A DNA stretch of 64,000 nucleotides from Amphritea opalescens (lineage in GTDB: Bacteria > Pseudomonadota > Gammaproteobacteria > Pseudomonadales > Balneatricaceae): contig NZ_RQXW01000006.1 of assembly GCF_003957515.1 (NCBI RefSeq), positions 62,001 through 126,000 of the forward strand, in the 5' to 3' direction. Below the pieces are notes generated by a model, which did no database searches, had not been told where the DNA came from, and was given only the letters and a program-made list of their open reading frames with translations. A program made the position numbers and the translations under genes. This document shows, one piece after another, positions 1 through 6,594 of this stretch. Each line of letters begins with the position of its first letter. The stretch's first letter is position 1.

Positions 1-193
1 TACCAAAATGAGGGCGAATTTGAGTTTGGAGGAGAAACTCCTCTTGGGGACCAGCTGGTAATGACTGCAACGAATCCATGACAGAATGAGCATCCATTGC
101 TTCCAAAGAAGCTGATTTTTCGACGGCTACAGCAGTAGTCTGGCTATTTACAGAATCAAAAAAATCTTCAAACATTCTTTCAAAGTTAGCCAT
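1..193 (-). CDS. N-terminus of a gene continuing left; possible Pycsar cyclase
   Basis: The ATG at 193 opens a frame of about 64 codons that runs off the left edge. The peptide begins MANFERMFEDFFDSV and no domain is recognisable in this stub. It starts 3 nt after the stop of the PycTM-like effector gene, so the two are almost certainly co-translated. Pycsar systems pair a pyrimidine cyclase (PycC) with a PycTM or PycTIR effector, so a uridylate or cytidylate cyclase would fit here. That identity is inferred from context only; the catalytic domain would lie outside the window. Confidence 0.45.
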   Translation of the reverse strand, partial: MANFERMFEDFFDSVNSQTTAVAVEKSASLEAMDAHSVMDSLQSLPAGPQEEFLLQTQIRPHFG

Positions 194-196
194 TTA

Positions 197-742
197 TTAT
201 TTCACCCCTTCAAATATTAAAAGCAGCAATGAAATTGCCAGCAAAGGAATAACTCCATAAATTATGATACCTGCAGCGATTTTTAAGATTCGAAATTTTT
301 CATTAATTATTTCAGCAATGATAAATACCTGTTTAGACAAATCCTCTAGTAGCTGTTCAGTAGATGCTGCTTCTACTTTTTCCTGATAACCATCAATCCC
401 ATTTTCGCACGTAGCAACATCGCCAAAAAAAATTAAATATTTATCACCATCATGCGTTTTAGTATTTGGAAAGACCGCTCTTAAAAGATTTATAGCAGCA
501 GAGAGAGAAAGAATTATTGTCAAAGCAGAAAACAGTAGTGCTGAATAATATAAGTAGTTACATCCTAAATCTACAGGTTCAATAGACATAACTCGAATTG
601 TAAGCCCTAACACAATCGCTCCAACAAAGGACATCATTAGCCCAACTTTAAAGTTTGTTGTTGCAATATAGTGATCATACCTTGTAATGACATCGAATAA
701 GAAAGTAGTCTTATCCTTCAATTTTTCGTTTCCTTCGTCCAA
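197..742 (-). CDS. PycTM-like membrane effector (DUF5706 type)
   Basis: A 181-residue membrane protein with the layout of the Pycsar TM effector family (DUF5706/PycTM). It has a short N-terminal helix with RYDHYIATTNFKVG, two membrane helices at about 33-52 and 64-88, and a central stretch with the family-like YLIFFGDVA. A helix ending in INEKFRILK leads into a third membrane segment at about 154-177. In Pycsar immunity, phage infection triggers cCMP or cUMP synthesis and the TM effector then damages the inner membrane. The downstream gene begins 3 nt later. The upstream boundary is an attC-like site (774-837), so this is a cassette-borne system. Family assignment is from pattern recognition of the protein, not a search. 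Confidence 0.6.
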   Translation of the reverse strand: MDEGNEKLKDKTTFLFDVITRYDHYIATTNFKVGLMMSFVGAIVLGLTIRVMSIEPVDLGCNYLYYSALLFSALTIILSLSAAINLLRAVFPNTKTHDGDKYLIFFGDVATCENGIDGYQEKVEAASTEQLLEDLSKQVFIIAEIINEKFRILKIAAGIIIYGVIPLLAISLLLLIFEGVK

Positions 743-773
743 AGCCTTCTCCTATATTTCGGTTAACTCGGGG

Positions 774-837
774 ATATAACAGGCGCAGCTTTGCTGCGTC
801 CGGCGCCAGAGGCGCGTAGCTGATTGACTTGTTAAGT
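774..837 (-). repeat. attC-like recombination site
   Basis: Outer cores ATATAAC (774-780) and GTTAAGT (831-837) bracket an imperfect palindrome with an inner hairpin GCGCAGC/GCTGCG. The site lies directly downstream of the minus-strand DUF4145 gene, whose TAA stop (832-834) falls inside the GTTAAGT core. The spacing of about 64 bp is within the attC size range. The left core departs from the RYYYAAC consensus at one base. Confidence 0.65.
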
Positions 838-1527
838 GTTGCCACGCTGAGGGACACGCTTTTTTAGCTTTTCAGCTTTTTTCGAATGAACGTAGATTGT
901 CTCTACTAAACTTTCTGTTATTTCAACTACAGTCAATACATCTTCAGCACTTGGATGAAATCCTCTATGGATCGCTGCATGACCGGCCTCCAAAATAGGT
1001 TCAACGATTTCTCGTTGTTTGCCAGATAGATAACCTGCTTGCTGAAAAGCCTCTAGGTTCTTTTTAAAAGTACCGTTGTCTGATACTTCTATAATCATCA
1101 AATGTTCAATTAACGCGCGAATACCCATTGCCGCTAGCCGACGTGAATCATTATGCAGTGCTGAATAGATTTCTTTGAGAAGCCCTCGAACATACTGCAT
1201 TTGCTCATTGGGAACAAGACCGCCAAGTTCTGATAGCCACTTAGGCTCCGCTCGGGAAATTGCAGGAGGGTAGTAGTTAATGTCGATTATTGGCCGCCCA
1301 TATTCATCGCATATTTCGGAGAACCAACTTGCATGCATAAGTTTTACGCTATCGCAGCCGCAACATTTAACCATATTGAATGTCTCACTTCCATGTATGG
1401 TATAACCATGATCGATCTCCTCATCCCATGGCTGATCTTCCTTATGCAACAGTATGTGGTTGGTTTCCCCGAGACACTTATTACACTGAGCTTTCAATTT
1501 GATTTCTTCCTTAGTTTCCATAGACAC
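832..1527 (-). CDS. DUF4145 domain protein with zinc ribbon
   Basis: 231 residues. The N-terminal third has a zinc-ribbon pattern: CNKC at about 15-18 and CCGC at about 55-58. The C-terminal part, around RRLAAMGIRALIEHLMI and AAIHRGFHPSAED, matches the helical DUF4145 family. DUF4145 proteins are common in defence islands and beside restriction systems, but their biochemical role is not settled. The gene forms a single-gene cassette with the attC-like site at 774-837, inside the cargo of the second Tn7-like element. The start at 1527 gives MSMETKEE; the second Met is equally possible. No partner gene is apparent in the cassette. Confidence 0.75.
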   Translation of the reverse strand: MSMETKEEIKLKAQCNKCLGETNHILLHKEDQPWDEEIDHGYTIHGSETFNMVKCCGCDSVKLMHASWFSEICDEYGRPIIDINYYPPAISRAEPKWLSELGGLVPNEQMQYVRGLLKEIYSALHNDSRRLAAMGIRALIEHLMIIEVSDNGTFKKNLEAFQQAGYLSGKQREIVEPILEAGHAAIHRGFHPSAEDVLTVVEITESLVETIYVHSKKAEKLKKRVPQRGNT

Positions 1528-1804
1528 TCAACTGCTCATTATAGTGCCATCTAGCGCTATATCCCCTAAGCACTATAATTCTAGGAATACGACAATCCAA
1601 AGGACAACTACATCTTATATATCAGCAGGTTAAGAACATTCAAGAGAAGCACTTTACAGAAATATAGTGCCGTTCGAGGCTGCATCCCTGCCATAAACGT
1701 ACTTCAATCATAATAGCTAGATGCTGCTAAATCAAAGCATTAGCTCAATACTTTGTGTACTCAAGGGGAAAGGGATCCCTTGAATAAGGGTAATGACATA
1801 TCAC
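1528..1804. other. Intergenic leader between cassette array and right end
   Basis: No convincing gene is seen. The stretch contains three copies of the short motif TATAGTGC or its complement (about 1544, 1578 and 1664), set as an inverted pair near 1544-1582. It precedes the DUF4145 gene on the minus strand and may hold its promoter, but I cannot pick a confident -35/-10 pair. No integrase or attI-like sequence is recognised. Confidence 0.4.
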
Positions 1805-1805
1805 G

Positions 1806-1935
1806 ATGGCGCGTCTCATGCTTCGCCGACACCCGCATCTTTTTAGACCCCGCTGATTCTTCAATCGCCCCTAGAAGGGGCTCCCACATAAAGGCGTTAA
1901 ACGCAAAAAGGCCGCTGAGATAGCGGCCTTTAGTT
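1806..1935. repeat. Right-end copy A of a ~130-bp conserved sequence
   Basis: Closely similar to 25189-25328, in the same orientation and the same position relative to the transposon tip. Shared blocks include CGTCTCATGCTTC, CAATCGCCCCTAGAAG, CACATAAA and the terminator stem. Differences are scattered substitutions and a few indels, so the copies are diverged rather than recently duplicated. The best explanation is that this is conserved right-end sequence of the transposon family. Confidence 0.8.
1905..1931 (-). terminator. Right-end terminator, element A
   Basis: Stem AAAGGCCGCT / AGCGGCCTTT with a 5-nt loop, followed on the minus strand by a T tract. It is identical to the hairpin at 25299-25324, which lies behind gcvP. 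Confidence 0.8.
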
Positions 1936-1958
1936 TTTAACTTGAATTGTTGTTATCA
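1932..1958 (-). repeat. Right tip of element A with one TnsB-like site
   Basis: Reading on the minus strand from 1958: TGATAACAACAATTCAAGTT followed by AAAAACT, which is the 19-bp TnsB-like site with two changes (GG to AA). Only one site is present here, against three tandem sites at the right end of the complete element. That is consistent with loss of repeat units and a possibly disabled end. Confidence 0.7.
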
Positions 1959-2059
1959 ACCAAATATATCGTGCTTGTCACACTAATGAGTCACAAACTA
2001 TATTACGCTCACAATCTTCATTAAATCAGTCACAAACTATATTCAAGGTTGACACTAAA
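1959..2059. other. 101-bp spacer with possible third transposon end
   Basis: Between the tip of element A and the left tip of the complete element. It contains a 16-bp direct repeat AGTCACAAACTATATT at 1989-2004 and 2028-2043 (39-bp period). Read on the minus strand from 2054 it starts TGTCAACCTTGAATATAG, and a second TGTCA lies at 1976-1980. A TGTCA tip followed by spaced direct repeats is typical of Tn7-, Tn402- and Tn5053-type ends. Before the complete element inserted, this tip would have lain directly against TTTAG at the gcvP stop. I read it as a remnant end of a different transposon; native intergenic sequence is the alternative. Confidence 0.4.
2055..2059. repeat. Target-site duplication, left copy (CTAAA)
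   Basis: CTAAA directly precedes the TGATAACAAC tip and is repeated in direct orientation at 25392-25396 directly after the right tip. Five base pairs is the duplication length expected of Tn7-family transposition. Confidence 0.9.
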
Positions 2060-2198
2060 TGATAACAACAATTCAAGTTGGAAACTCACGAGTCAAATAT
2101 ATAGGCATTTATAACCAGAAAGTCATCTTTTAAGTTGGAAACTATCATGATTATACTTACCTCTCGATGCTAATAAAAAACAATTCAAGTTGGAAACT
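2060..2198 (+). repeat. Transposon left end with three TnsB-like sites
   Basis: The tip TGATAACAAC starts at 2060. Three copies of ACAATTCAAGTTGGAAACT or its 3' half lie at 2068-2086 (exact), 2125-2143 (only the AAGTTGGAAACT half well kept) and 2180-2198 (exact). They are spaced about 55-57 bp. Tn7 itself has three dispersed TnsB sites on the left and abutting sites on the right, which is the pattern found here. Confidence 0.88.
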
Positions 2199-2361
2199 AA
2201 TAAATACCTAAAACCCTATAGAATGAGAGTCTGACACAACGACTCATCTATCGATTAATAGATATTCCTGTCAAAAACATATGTATATCAACTTCTATAA
2301 TATTTTTACAGTCTCATAATTTTTCGGACTAAGCAAACCCTTCAAATTCACATTATTTTCG

Positions 2362-3201
2362 TTATTTAAATAGCTTTAGATAACGAGCAAGAATTTTAGA
2401 CCTTAAGCTACTTACAGTCATTGGTGGATTAACTTGATGAATCATTGCATGACAGTTTGGGCATAGTGGTACTAGGTCCTCAATAGGATCTACAACGTAC
2501 TCTTTCCCAATGCTACTCAAGGGCACTATATGATGAACATGAATGTAATTTTTCCCCAAATCTAGGCCATATACCAAACTAAGATCAATACCACATGCTT
2601 TACATTTTATACCATGATGATCGATACACTTTTGCCGTGCCTTAAGGTCTCTTTCGTACCTATTAACAAGAACAGTCTTTTTCGCGCCTTCTATATACTC
2701 AGATGCTTCATTAAAATCAGCTTCACCTGCATATGATGGTTCTAGATTACCAGTGAGCTTATCCCATAGTTTCTCAAGGTCCGCGTCGATACCTCGATAT
2801 GAAGTTCCTGATTTTTCTGGTGTAAATGCTCTTGATGATACTCCGAGAAGATCGGCTAGATACTCATGTGAAGCTACTGGTTTAGATGCTTTATCAGCTA
2901 GATAATCAAAACAAATATCGACATACCAGGCATTTTTGCTTGAGTCTGAAAAATCTTCCTCCTGTCGAGGCTCCGAAGCTATTTTTCCAGACCCCATTAG
3001 ACCGGGTGAAAGCTTGCCTGTTCTCGATAGATAAACTCTATCCCCTATACACCCTTTTTTATGTGCACCAAACTTCCATCGCTCTACCACGATCTCCCCA
3101 GATGAGAATCTATCCATAAGATCCTGCATTTTTTCTTCAGACCACTTATCCTTATTCCACGTTATAATCCAAGCCAATGTGATCTCCTTTTTATATCTCA
3201 C
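2362..3201 (-). CDS. HNH endonuclease with N-terminal EVE/PUA-like domain
   Basis: 279 residues. The N-terminal half (ITWNKDKW, GDRVYLSRTG, GLMGSGKI) resembles the EVE/PUA-like modules that bind modified bases. The C-terminal half is an HNH/McrA-type nuclease: CKACGIDL at about 201-208, HVHHIVPLS at about 222-230 and LCPNCHAMIH at about 246-255, with paired cysteines for zinc and the HH-N-H active site. This architecture fits a modification-dependent (type IV-like) restriction enzyme that cleaves DNA with altered bases. It is the last gene of the leftward run between tnsD and the transposon left end, 84 nt after its neighbour. Substrate specificity is not visible in the sequence. Confidence 0.75.
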   Translation of the reverse strand: MRYKKEITLAWIITWNKDKWSEEKMQDLMDRFSSGEIVVERWKFGAHKKGCIGDRVYLSRTGKLSPGLMGSGKIASEPRQEEDFSDSSKNAWYVDICFDYLADKASKPVASHEYLADLLGVSSRAFTPEKSGTSYRGIDADLEKLWDKLTGNLEPSYAGEADFNEASEYIEGAKKTVLVNRYERDLKARQKCIDHHGIKCKACGIDLSLVYGLDLGKNYIHVHHIVPLSSIGKEYVVDPIEDLVPLCPNCHAMIHQVNPPMTVSSLRSKILARYLKLFK

Positions 3202-3285
3202 ACTACAATTATGTCAACTCCCTATGATTAGCTAAAAATATAAAGAAACACTAAAAATCACAGGAACCTAAAACCTAAACCCTTT

Positions 3286-3660
3286 TTATTTATCTAACCA
3301 TGCAAGGTAAGCGTTCAATGCAGAAATACTGCCGAATTTAACGTACCAAACCTCATGCTTATCCGTCAGCCTAGAAGCATTTTTTAGGTTTAAATTTGAA
3401 TTTCGAGATTGGCCTTTGCTATAAGGTTGACCAGGGTGGCTTCTATTCACAATCTCTATATCAGCAGATAATAACGATCGATCGAACTCTTGTAACCAAC
3501 AATAAACGCCATTTTTTCTTGTTCGCTCAATAGCAACTTGCTTTCCAAACCGGCTTTCAAAACCGGCGATGTATTTTGTTGGATTAGATGTCCGATTCAG
3601 ATGAGAATCTAACATTTTCTCGGCAGTTGCTGATGTAAATATTTGTAGGTCCATCTTCAT
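3286..3660 (-). CDS. Hypothetical protein, 124 aa
   Basis: Not recognised. A soluble, basic, mixed alpha/beta protein without membrane segments or signal peptide. The C-terminal half, KHEVWYVKFGSISALNAYLAWL, has the look of a small folded domain, and the middle is rich in Arg, Ser and Asn. It starts 3 nt after the XRE gene's stop and is probably translationally coupled to it. The tight pairing with an XRE regulator would suit a toxin-antitoxin or controller arrangement, but no toxin motif is seen. Confidence 0.6.
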   Translation of the reverse strand: MKMDLQIFTSATAEKMLDSHLNRTSNPTKYIAGFESRFGKQVAIERTRKNGVYCWLQEFDRSLLSADIEIVNRSHPGQPYSKGQSRNSNLNLKNASRLTDKHEVWYVKFGSISALNAYLAWLDK

Positions 3661-3663
3661 ATC

Positions 3664-3954
3664 CTATTTGTACGTGTAATATTTAGTAATTAAGCTCCAA
3701 ACCTCTGGGAAATATTGCTGCAATGCGAGCTCAAATAACTGTGTTGGCTCAATATCCAACGCTTCTGAAAGATGATCAATACGGCTGATAGGTAGATTTG
3801 TCCTTCCTGATTTGATCATACTAATCATGTTTATACTCGAAAACCCCGCTTCTTCAGCAATTGTCACTTGGCTTTTATGTGATTCATTAATAGCTTTAGT
3901 TAGAAATCGAGTTAAGGGGGTATCCTTAAAATAACTTTCCTGTTTACTCTTCAT
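3664..3954 (-). CDS. XRE-family HTH regulator, 96 aa
   Basis: A small DNA-binding protein. The segment QVTIAEEAGFSSINMISMIKSGRTNLPISRIDHLSEALDIEP (about residues 29-70, cited here in part by its ends) has the Cro/CI helix-turn-helix pattern and the LSEALDIEP tail typical of the family. It lies 11 nt after the small gene upstream and 3 nt before the 124-aa gene. A likely target is the palindrome ATATTCC-N9-GGAATAT at 4866-4888 ahead of the run. A role as controller of the nuclease operon or as antitoxin is inferred from arrangement only. Confidence 0.75.
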   Translation of the reverse strand: MKSKQESYFKDTPLTRFLTKAINESHKSQVTIAEEAGFSSINMISMIKSGRTNLPISRIDHLSEALDIEPTQLFELALQQYFPEVWSLITKYYTYK

Positions 3955-3965
3955 GAGAATTTCCT

Positions 3966-4220
3966 CTAAATGATATGCCCAACCGTAATAATACGACCAT
4001 CCTCTGACTCAATGAGATACGTATCAGATAACGAGTCCAAATGATTAAGCACTCTATTAAGATCCTGTTTTAAGTGTTTAGCATCACGCTTAGTTAGTTG
4101 ATACTTATATGTGCCACCTTTTTGATACATTTCTTTGCCGTAGTTAATAATTAGAGAAGCCATCGCATCTGGAATCGCTCGTTGTTTCAGTCGTTTTCTT
4201 GCATGCTGAGTTATCATCAT
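3966..4220 (-). CDS. Small DUF4258-like protein, 84 aa
   Basis: The start is set at the ATG at 4220 because its ATGA overlaps the TGA stop of the upstream gene (4217-4219), a classic coupled start. A longer frame from 4277 exists but would overlap the upstream gene by 61 nt. The protein begins MMITQHARKRLKQRAIP and ends ESEDGRIITVGHII, the pattern of DUF4258-like small proteins (a basic N-terminal helix, then strands closing in an ITV.H motif). Some relatives sit in toxin-antitoxin-like pairs. No function is assigned. Confidence 0.6.
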   Translation of the reverse strand: MMITQHARKRLKQRAIPDAMASLIINYGKEMYQKGGTYKYQLTKRDAKHLKQDLNRVLNHLDSLSDTYLIESEDGRIITVGHII

Positions 4221-4846
4221 GATGCCTCCACCTCTAATGTATCGGTAGGAATAAACCCTCTGCGCTTGCACAGCCACCTAAGCCCATCTTCTGGGGTAAC
4301 ATAAGTACGACCACCAACTTTAACTGTCTCTAAGCGATCATCTTTAGTTTGGTGAGTAGCATTGCGAACACTTTTCTCATTCATATTCGCTAAAAAAGCA
4401 ACTTCACTCAAGGTAAGCAAATCATCCTTATAACCAGAAATAAATAAGTTTCCGTCTTCAGTAAAAGCGTAGTCATAACCCCCGCTAGCTAAATCTAGCT
4501 TGGCTCTTGCAATCATTGCCGAAAACACATTTTCACATTCAGTTAGCCTATTAGCCTCATAAAATTCCATAGCTGAACTCGCAATGTGAAGAAATGCCTG
4601 CATATCCTGAAGATCATCTAAAGAGATGCAATCAGCCGCTGAGGTATATCCTTTTACAGCGTAATCAAAAACATTATCAAAGATGTCACTAATTGACGAA
4701 GATTTGGGTTCTAAAACCATTTCACTCAGAGAAAACGCTCTCCTACATGAATTGTCTCTAAACGTGTTCAATGCATGTTGAGTTATTCGTAGACCAGCTT
4801 CTATATCCAATTCAAGCTTGTACTTTCTTTCTTCAATTGATTTCAT
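4217..4846 (-). CDS. Protein with C-terminal HTH/excisionase-like domain
   Basis: 209 residues. The N-terminal 130 residues are helical and unrecognised. From about 145 the sequence LTLSEVAFLANMNEKSVRNA followed by ETVKVGGRTYVTPEDGLRWL is a winged helix-turn-helix of the MerR/excisionase type. It is the first gene of the leftward run and starts just after a palindromic region (4866-4936), so autoregulation is plausible. It overlaps the next gene by 4 nt. Whether it regulates the adjacent nuclease genes or takes part in transposon control cannot be told from sequence. Confidence 0.6.
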   Translation of the reverse strand: MKSIEERKYKLELDIEAGLRITQHALNTFRDNSCRRAFSLSEMVLEPKSSSISDIFDNVFDYAVKGYTSAADCISLDDLQDMQAFLHIASSAMEFYEANRLTECENVFSAMIARAKLDLASGGYDYAFTEDGNLFISGYKDDLLTLSEVAFLANMNEKSVRNATHQTKDDRLETVKVGGRTYVTPEDGLRWLCKRRGFIPTDTLEVEAS

Positions 4847-4865
4847 GACATTACCTATTTTCTAA

Positions 4866-4936
4866 ATATTCCATTATGGGTGGAATATATACCCACAAGC
4901 ACCGCATGTCAACATATGTTACTTGAAATGGAATAT
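4866..4936 (-). promoter_or_regulatory. Palindromic operator-like region
   Basis: ATATTCCA at 4866-4873 pairs with TGGAATAT at 4881-4888 around a 7-bp spacer, and a further half site TGGAATAT lies at 4929-4936. It sits directly upstream of the five-gene minus-strand run that encodes two HTH proteins, and is the obvious candidate operator for one of them. Confidence 0.55.
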
Positions 4937-4976
4937 ATTAACGATATGTCTAACTTATACTCTACTGATAGACTCT

Positions 4977-6587
4977 CTAACTGCCTAAACATCTCTCAAT
5001 TTTCTCTTTGGCCGCTAGGTACGCCTTTGGTAGTTTAGCTTGCTGACGAGGTAACCAGTTGTGTCCGCCAAAATATCGATCGATCTCAGACATAGATTTT
5101 GCGGTATCGATTTCCAACATAATCCTGCGACTCAAGTCATTGTCTAATTTCCCCCAGTCCTTTCTGGAGCGAAATACTTTCTTCTGGGCTGGCGGTAATT
5201 GCTGATACAGCCACGCTTTATCATGTTTAAATAACCACATATAGGCTGAGCATGCCGCTTTAATTTCATTTCTGGTATCGCTTGGATGGCTGTTGATATG
5301 GTCTATCAATCGATTTCTGGTTTCTCTCAGCTTTGTTTTAGCGCGTAGGTGTTTACGCCATGCCGATAGCCCTTTGTGACTCTGAATGATTTGTTCTACT
5401 GCACTAACAGATATGCGATGTTCCTTCGCGATAACATCTCTGTGCTGTCCCATAAAGGCTTTACGCCATATGGCACGCTCTACTTCTTCAGAAACTAACT
5501 GTGCTCGGCTACCAACCTTAATTCCATTCTTGAGGGCTAGCTGCTTTATAAAGCCGACACTACGGCCGGATAGTACAGATACTTTGCGCATCGATAGGCC
5601 GCTCCTCAATAGGACTAACATCTTGTTGGTCTCTAATACCTGATCAACTTTGTTAATTGTTACTGGCTCACTTAAAGGTTGATGGCGAACCTGCATGTTG
5701 AAGAGTATTTCCGGTGTCTTGGCTAAAAATGCCATCAGAAGCACATGCTTAATGAAGTGCAGATTTGCATCAGAGTGTACGAGCCTAGGCACAAAATTGA
5801 AGTTAGATAATTCAGTTGGCAAAAGGTTATTCGGGGACGTAAATAGCTCATCCCAATATGCCGTCAAATCAGCTTTCAGGGCTTTAAAACGAAGATTCCC
5901 ATTCTTAGTAATATACCCTCGATCAGTGAGCGCCTGTTGATAACATCTACGTACTGAGAAAAGCGGTGATTGTTTGTTCAGAAAATCATGTAGCTGGGTA
6001 ATAAAACGGGAAAGGTGCTTCTCACTGTCGGTATGAACAGCGCCATCGTCTAACATATGATTGTTTGGTAGTAGATACTTGCGACCGGCCTTGCCTTCAC
6101 CCGCGCTAATGCTGCTTAATCGCTGACCGTGAACGGGACATACTGTCACTCCGTAAAGTTGATGGCTGGTATGCCAAACACTCCCTCCGTGCGTTGCTTC
6201 ATCGTCAATTAAACAACTTGGACATAGCTTCAGCATCACACCCAACGCCAACTTACTGGCTGCTTGGCGTGATACTCGAAGTACACTGCCACCTTCATGG
6301 CCAAGCATACTATTCATCAGCTTTAAGCGCTCTGTAGGCTTCGCCAGCGTGAATGCATAAAGAGAGTAACCCGTCCCATCCAAAAGTAATTTGAAGGGGT
6401 TAATTGAAGCACTCTCTGCTAGATCTCTTACATGCGCAGGTAATACTGGATGCAATCTGACATGCTCAATATTAAATAAACGCTGGTTTGTTTGTTGCGG
6501 GGTGGTGTCGAGAGAATGCAGATGTATGTTGGCGACCATACTATAAACAGACTCACCTGCAATGTACTGAGGTATTGGTTGGCTCAT
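4977..6587 (-). CDS. tnsD: TnsD-like target selector (long TniQ family)
   Basis: About 536 residues from the chosen start at 6587 (MSQPIPQYIAGESVYSM), 7 nt after the tniQ stop. The frame extends upstream to 6629 but would then overlap tniQ by 35 nt. The N-terminal TniQ domain has a zinc-finger pattern CPSC, then HTSHQLYGVTVCPVHGQRL with the Cys/His ligands intact. The C-terminal half is long, as in TnsD, with HTH-like segments such as GLSMRKVSVLSGRSVGFIKQL. TnsD proteins bind a chromosomal att site and recruit TnsC. Given the insertion point, this one likely recognises the 3' end of gcvP. It closes the tnsABC-tniQ-tnsD run. Confidence 0.85.
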   Translation of the reverse strand: MSQPIPQYIAGESVYSMVANIHLHSLDTTPQQTNQRLFNIEHVRLHPVLPAHVRDLAESASINPFKLLLDGTGYSLYAFTLAKPTERLKLMNSMLGHEGGSVLRVSRQAASKLALGVMLKLCPSCLIDDEATHGGSVWHTSHQLYGVTVCPVHGQRLSSISAGEGKAGRKYLLPNNHMLDDGAVHTDSEKHLSRFITQLHDFLNKQSPLFSVRRCYQQALTDRGYITKNGNLRFKALKADLTAYWDELFTSPNNLLPTELSNFNFVPRLVHSDANLHFIKHVLLMAFLAKTPEILFNMQVRHQPLSEPVTINKVDQVLETNKMLVLLRSGLSMRKVSVLSGRSVGFIKQLALKNGIKVGSRAQLVSEEVERAIWRKAFMGQHRDVIAKEHRISVSAVEQIIQSHKGLSAWRKHLRAKTKLRETRNRLIDHINSHPSDTRNEIKAACSAYMWLFKHDKAWLYQQLPPAQKKVFRSRKDWGKLDNDLSRRIMLEIDTAKSMSEIDRYFGGHNWLPRQQAKLPKAYLAAKEKIERCLGS

Positions 6588-6594
6588 GGCGATC

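Larger units (their letters stand above)
1..1958. mobile_element. Right-hand part of a second Tn7-like element (partial)
   Basis: The sequence ending at 1958 carries the same tip as the complete transposon at 2060-25391: read inward on the minus strand it is TGATAACAACAATTCAAGTT, then a stem-loop terminator, then about 130 bp closely similar to 25189-25328. Unlike the complete element it has only one putative TnsB site at this end. Integron-type cassettes lie inside it on the minus strand, as in the complete element. The flanking 5 bp are ACCAA (1959-1963). The left end and any transposase lie outside the window, so extent and activity are unknown. Seen: tip and homology. Inferred: that it is a separate, older copy of the same transposon family. 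Confidence 0.6.

Noticed and set aside
2060-2198. CRISPR array made of AATTCAAGTTGGAAACT repeats
   Set aside because: Only three copies with unequal identity, no uniform spacers, and the same 19-mer recurs inverted at the other transposon end directly inside the tip. They are TnsB-type end sites.
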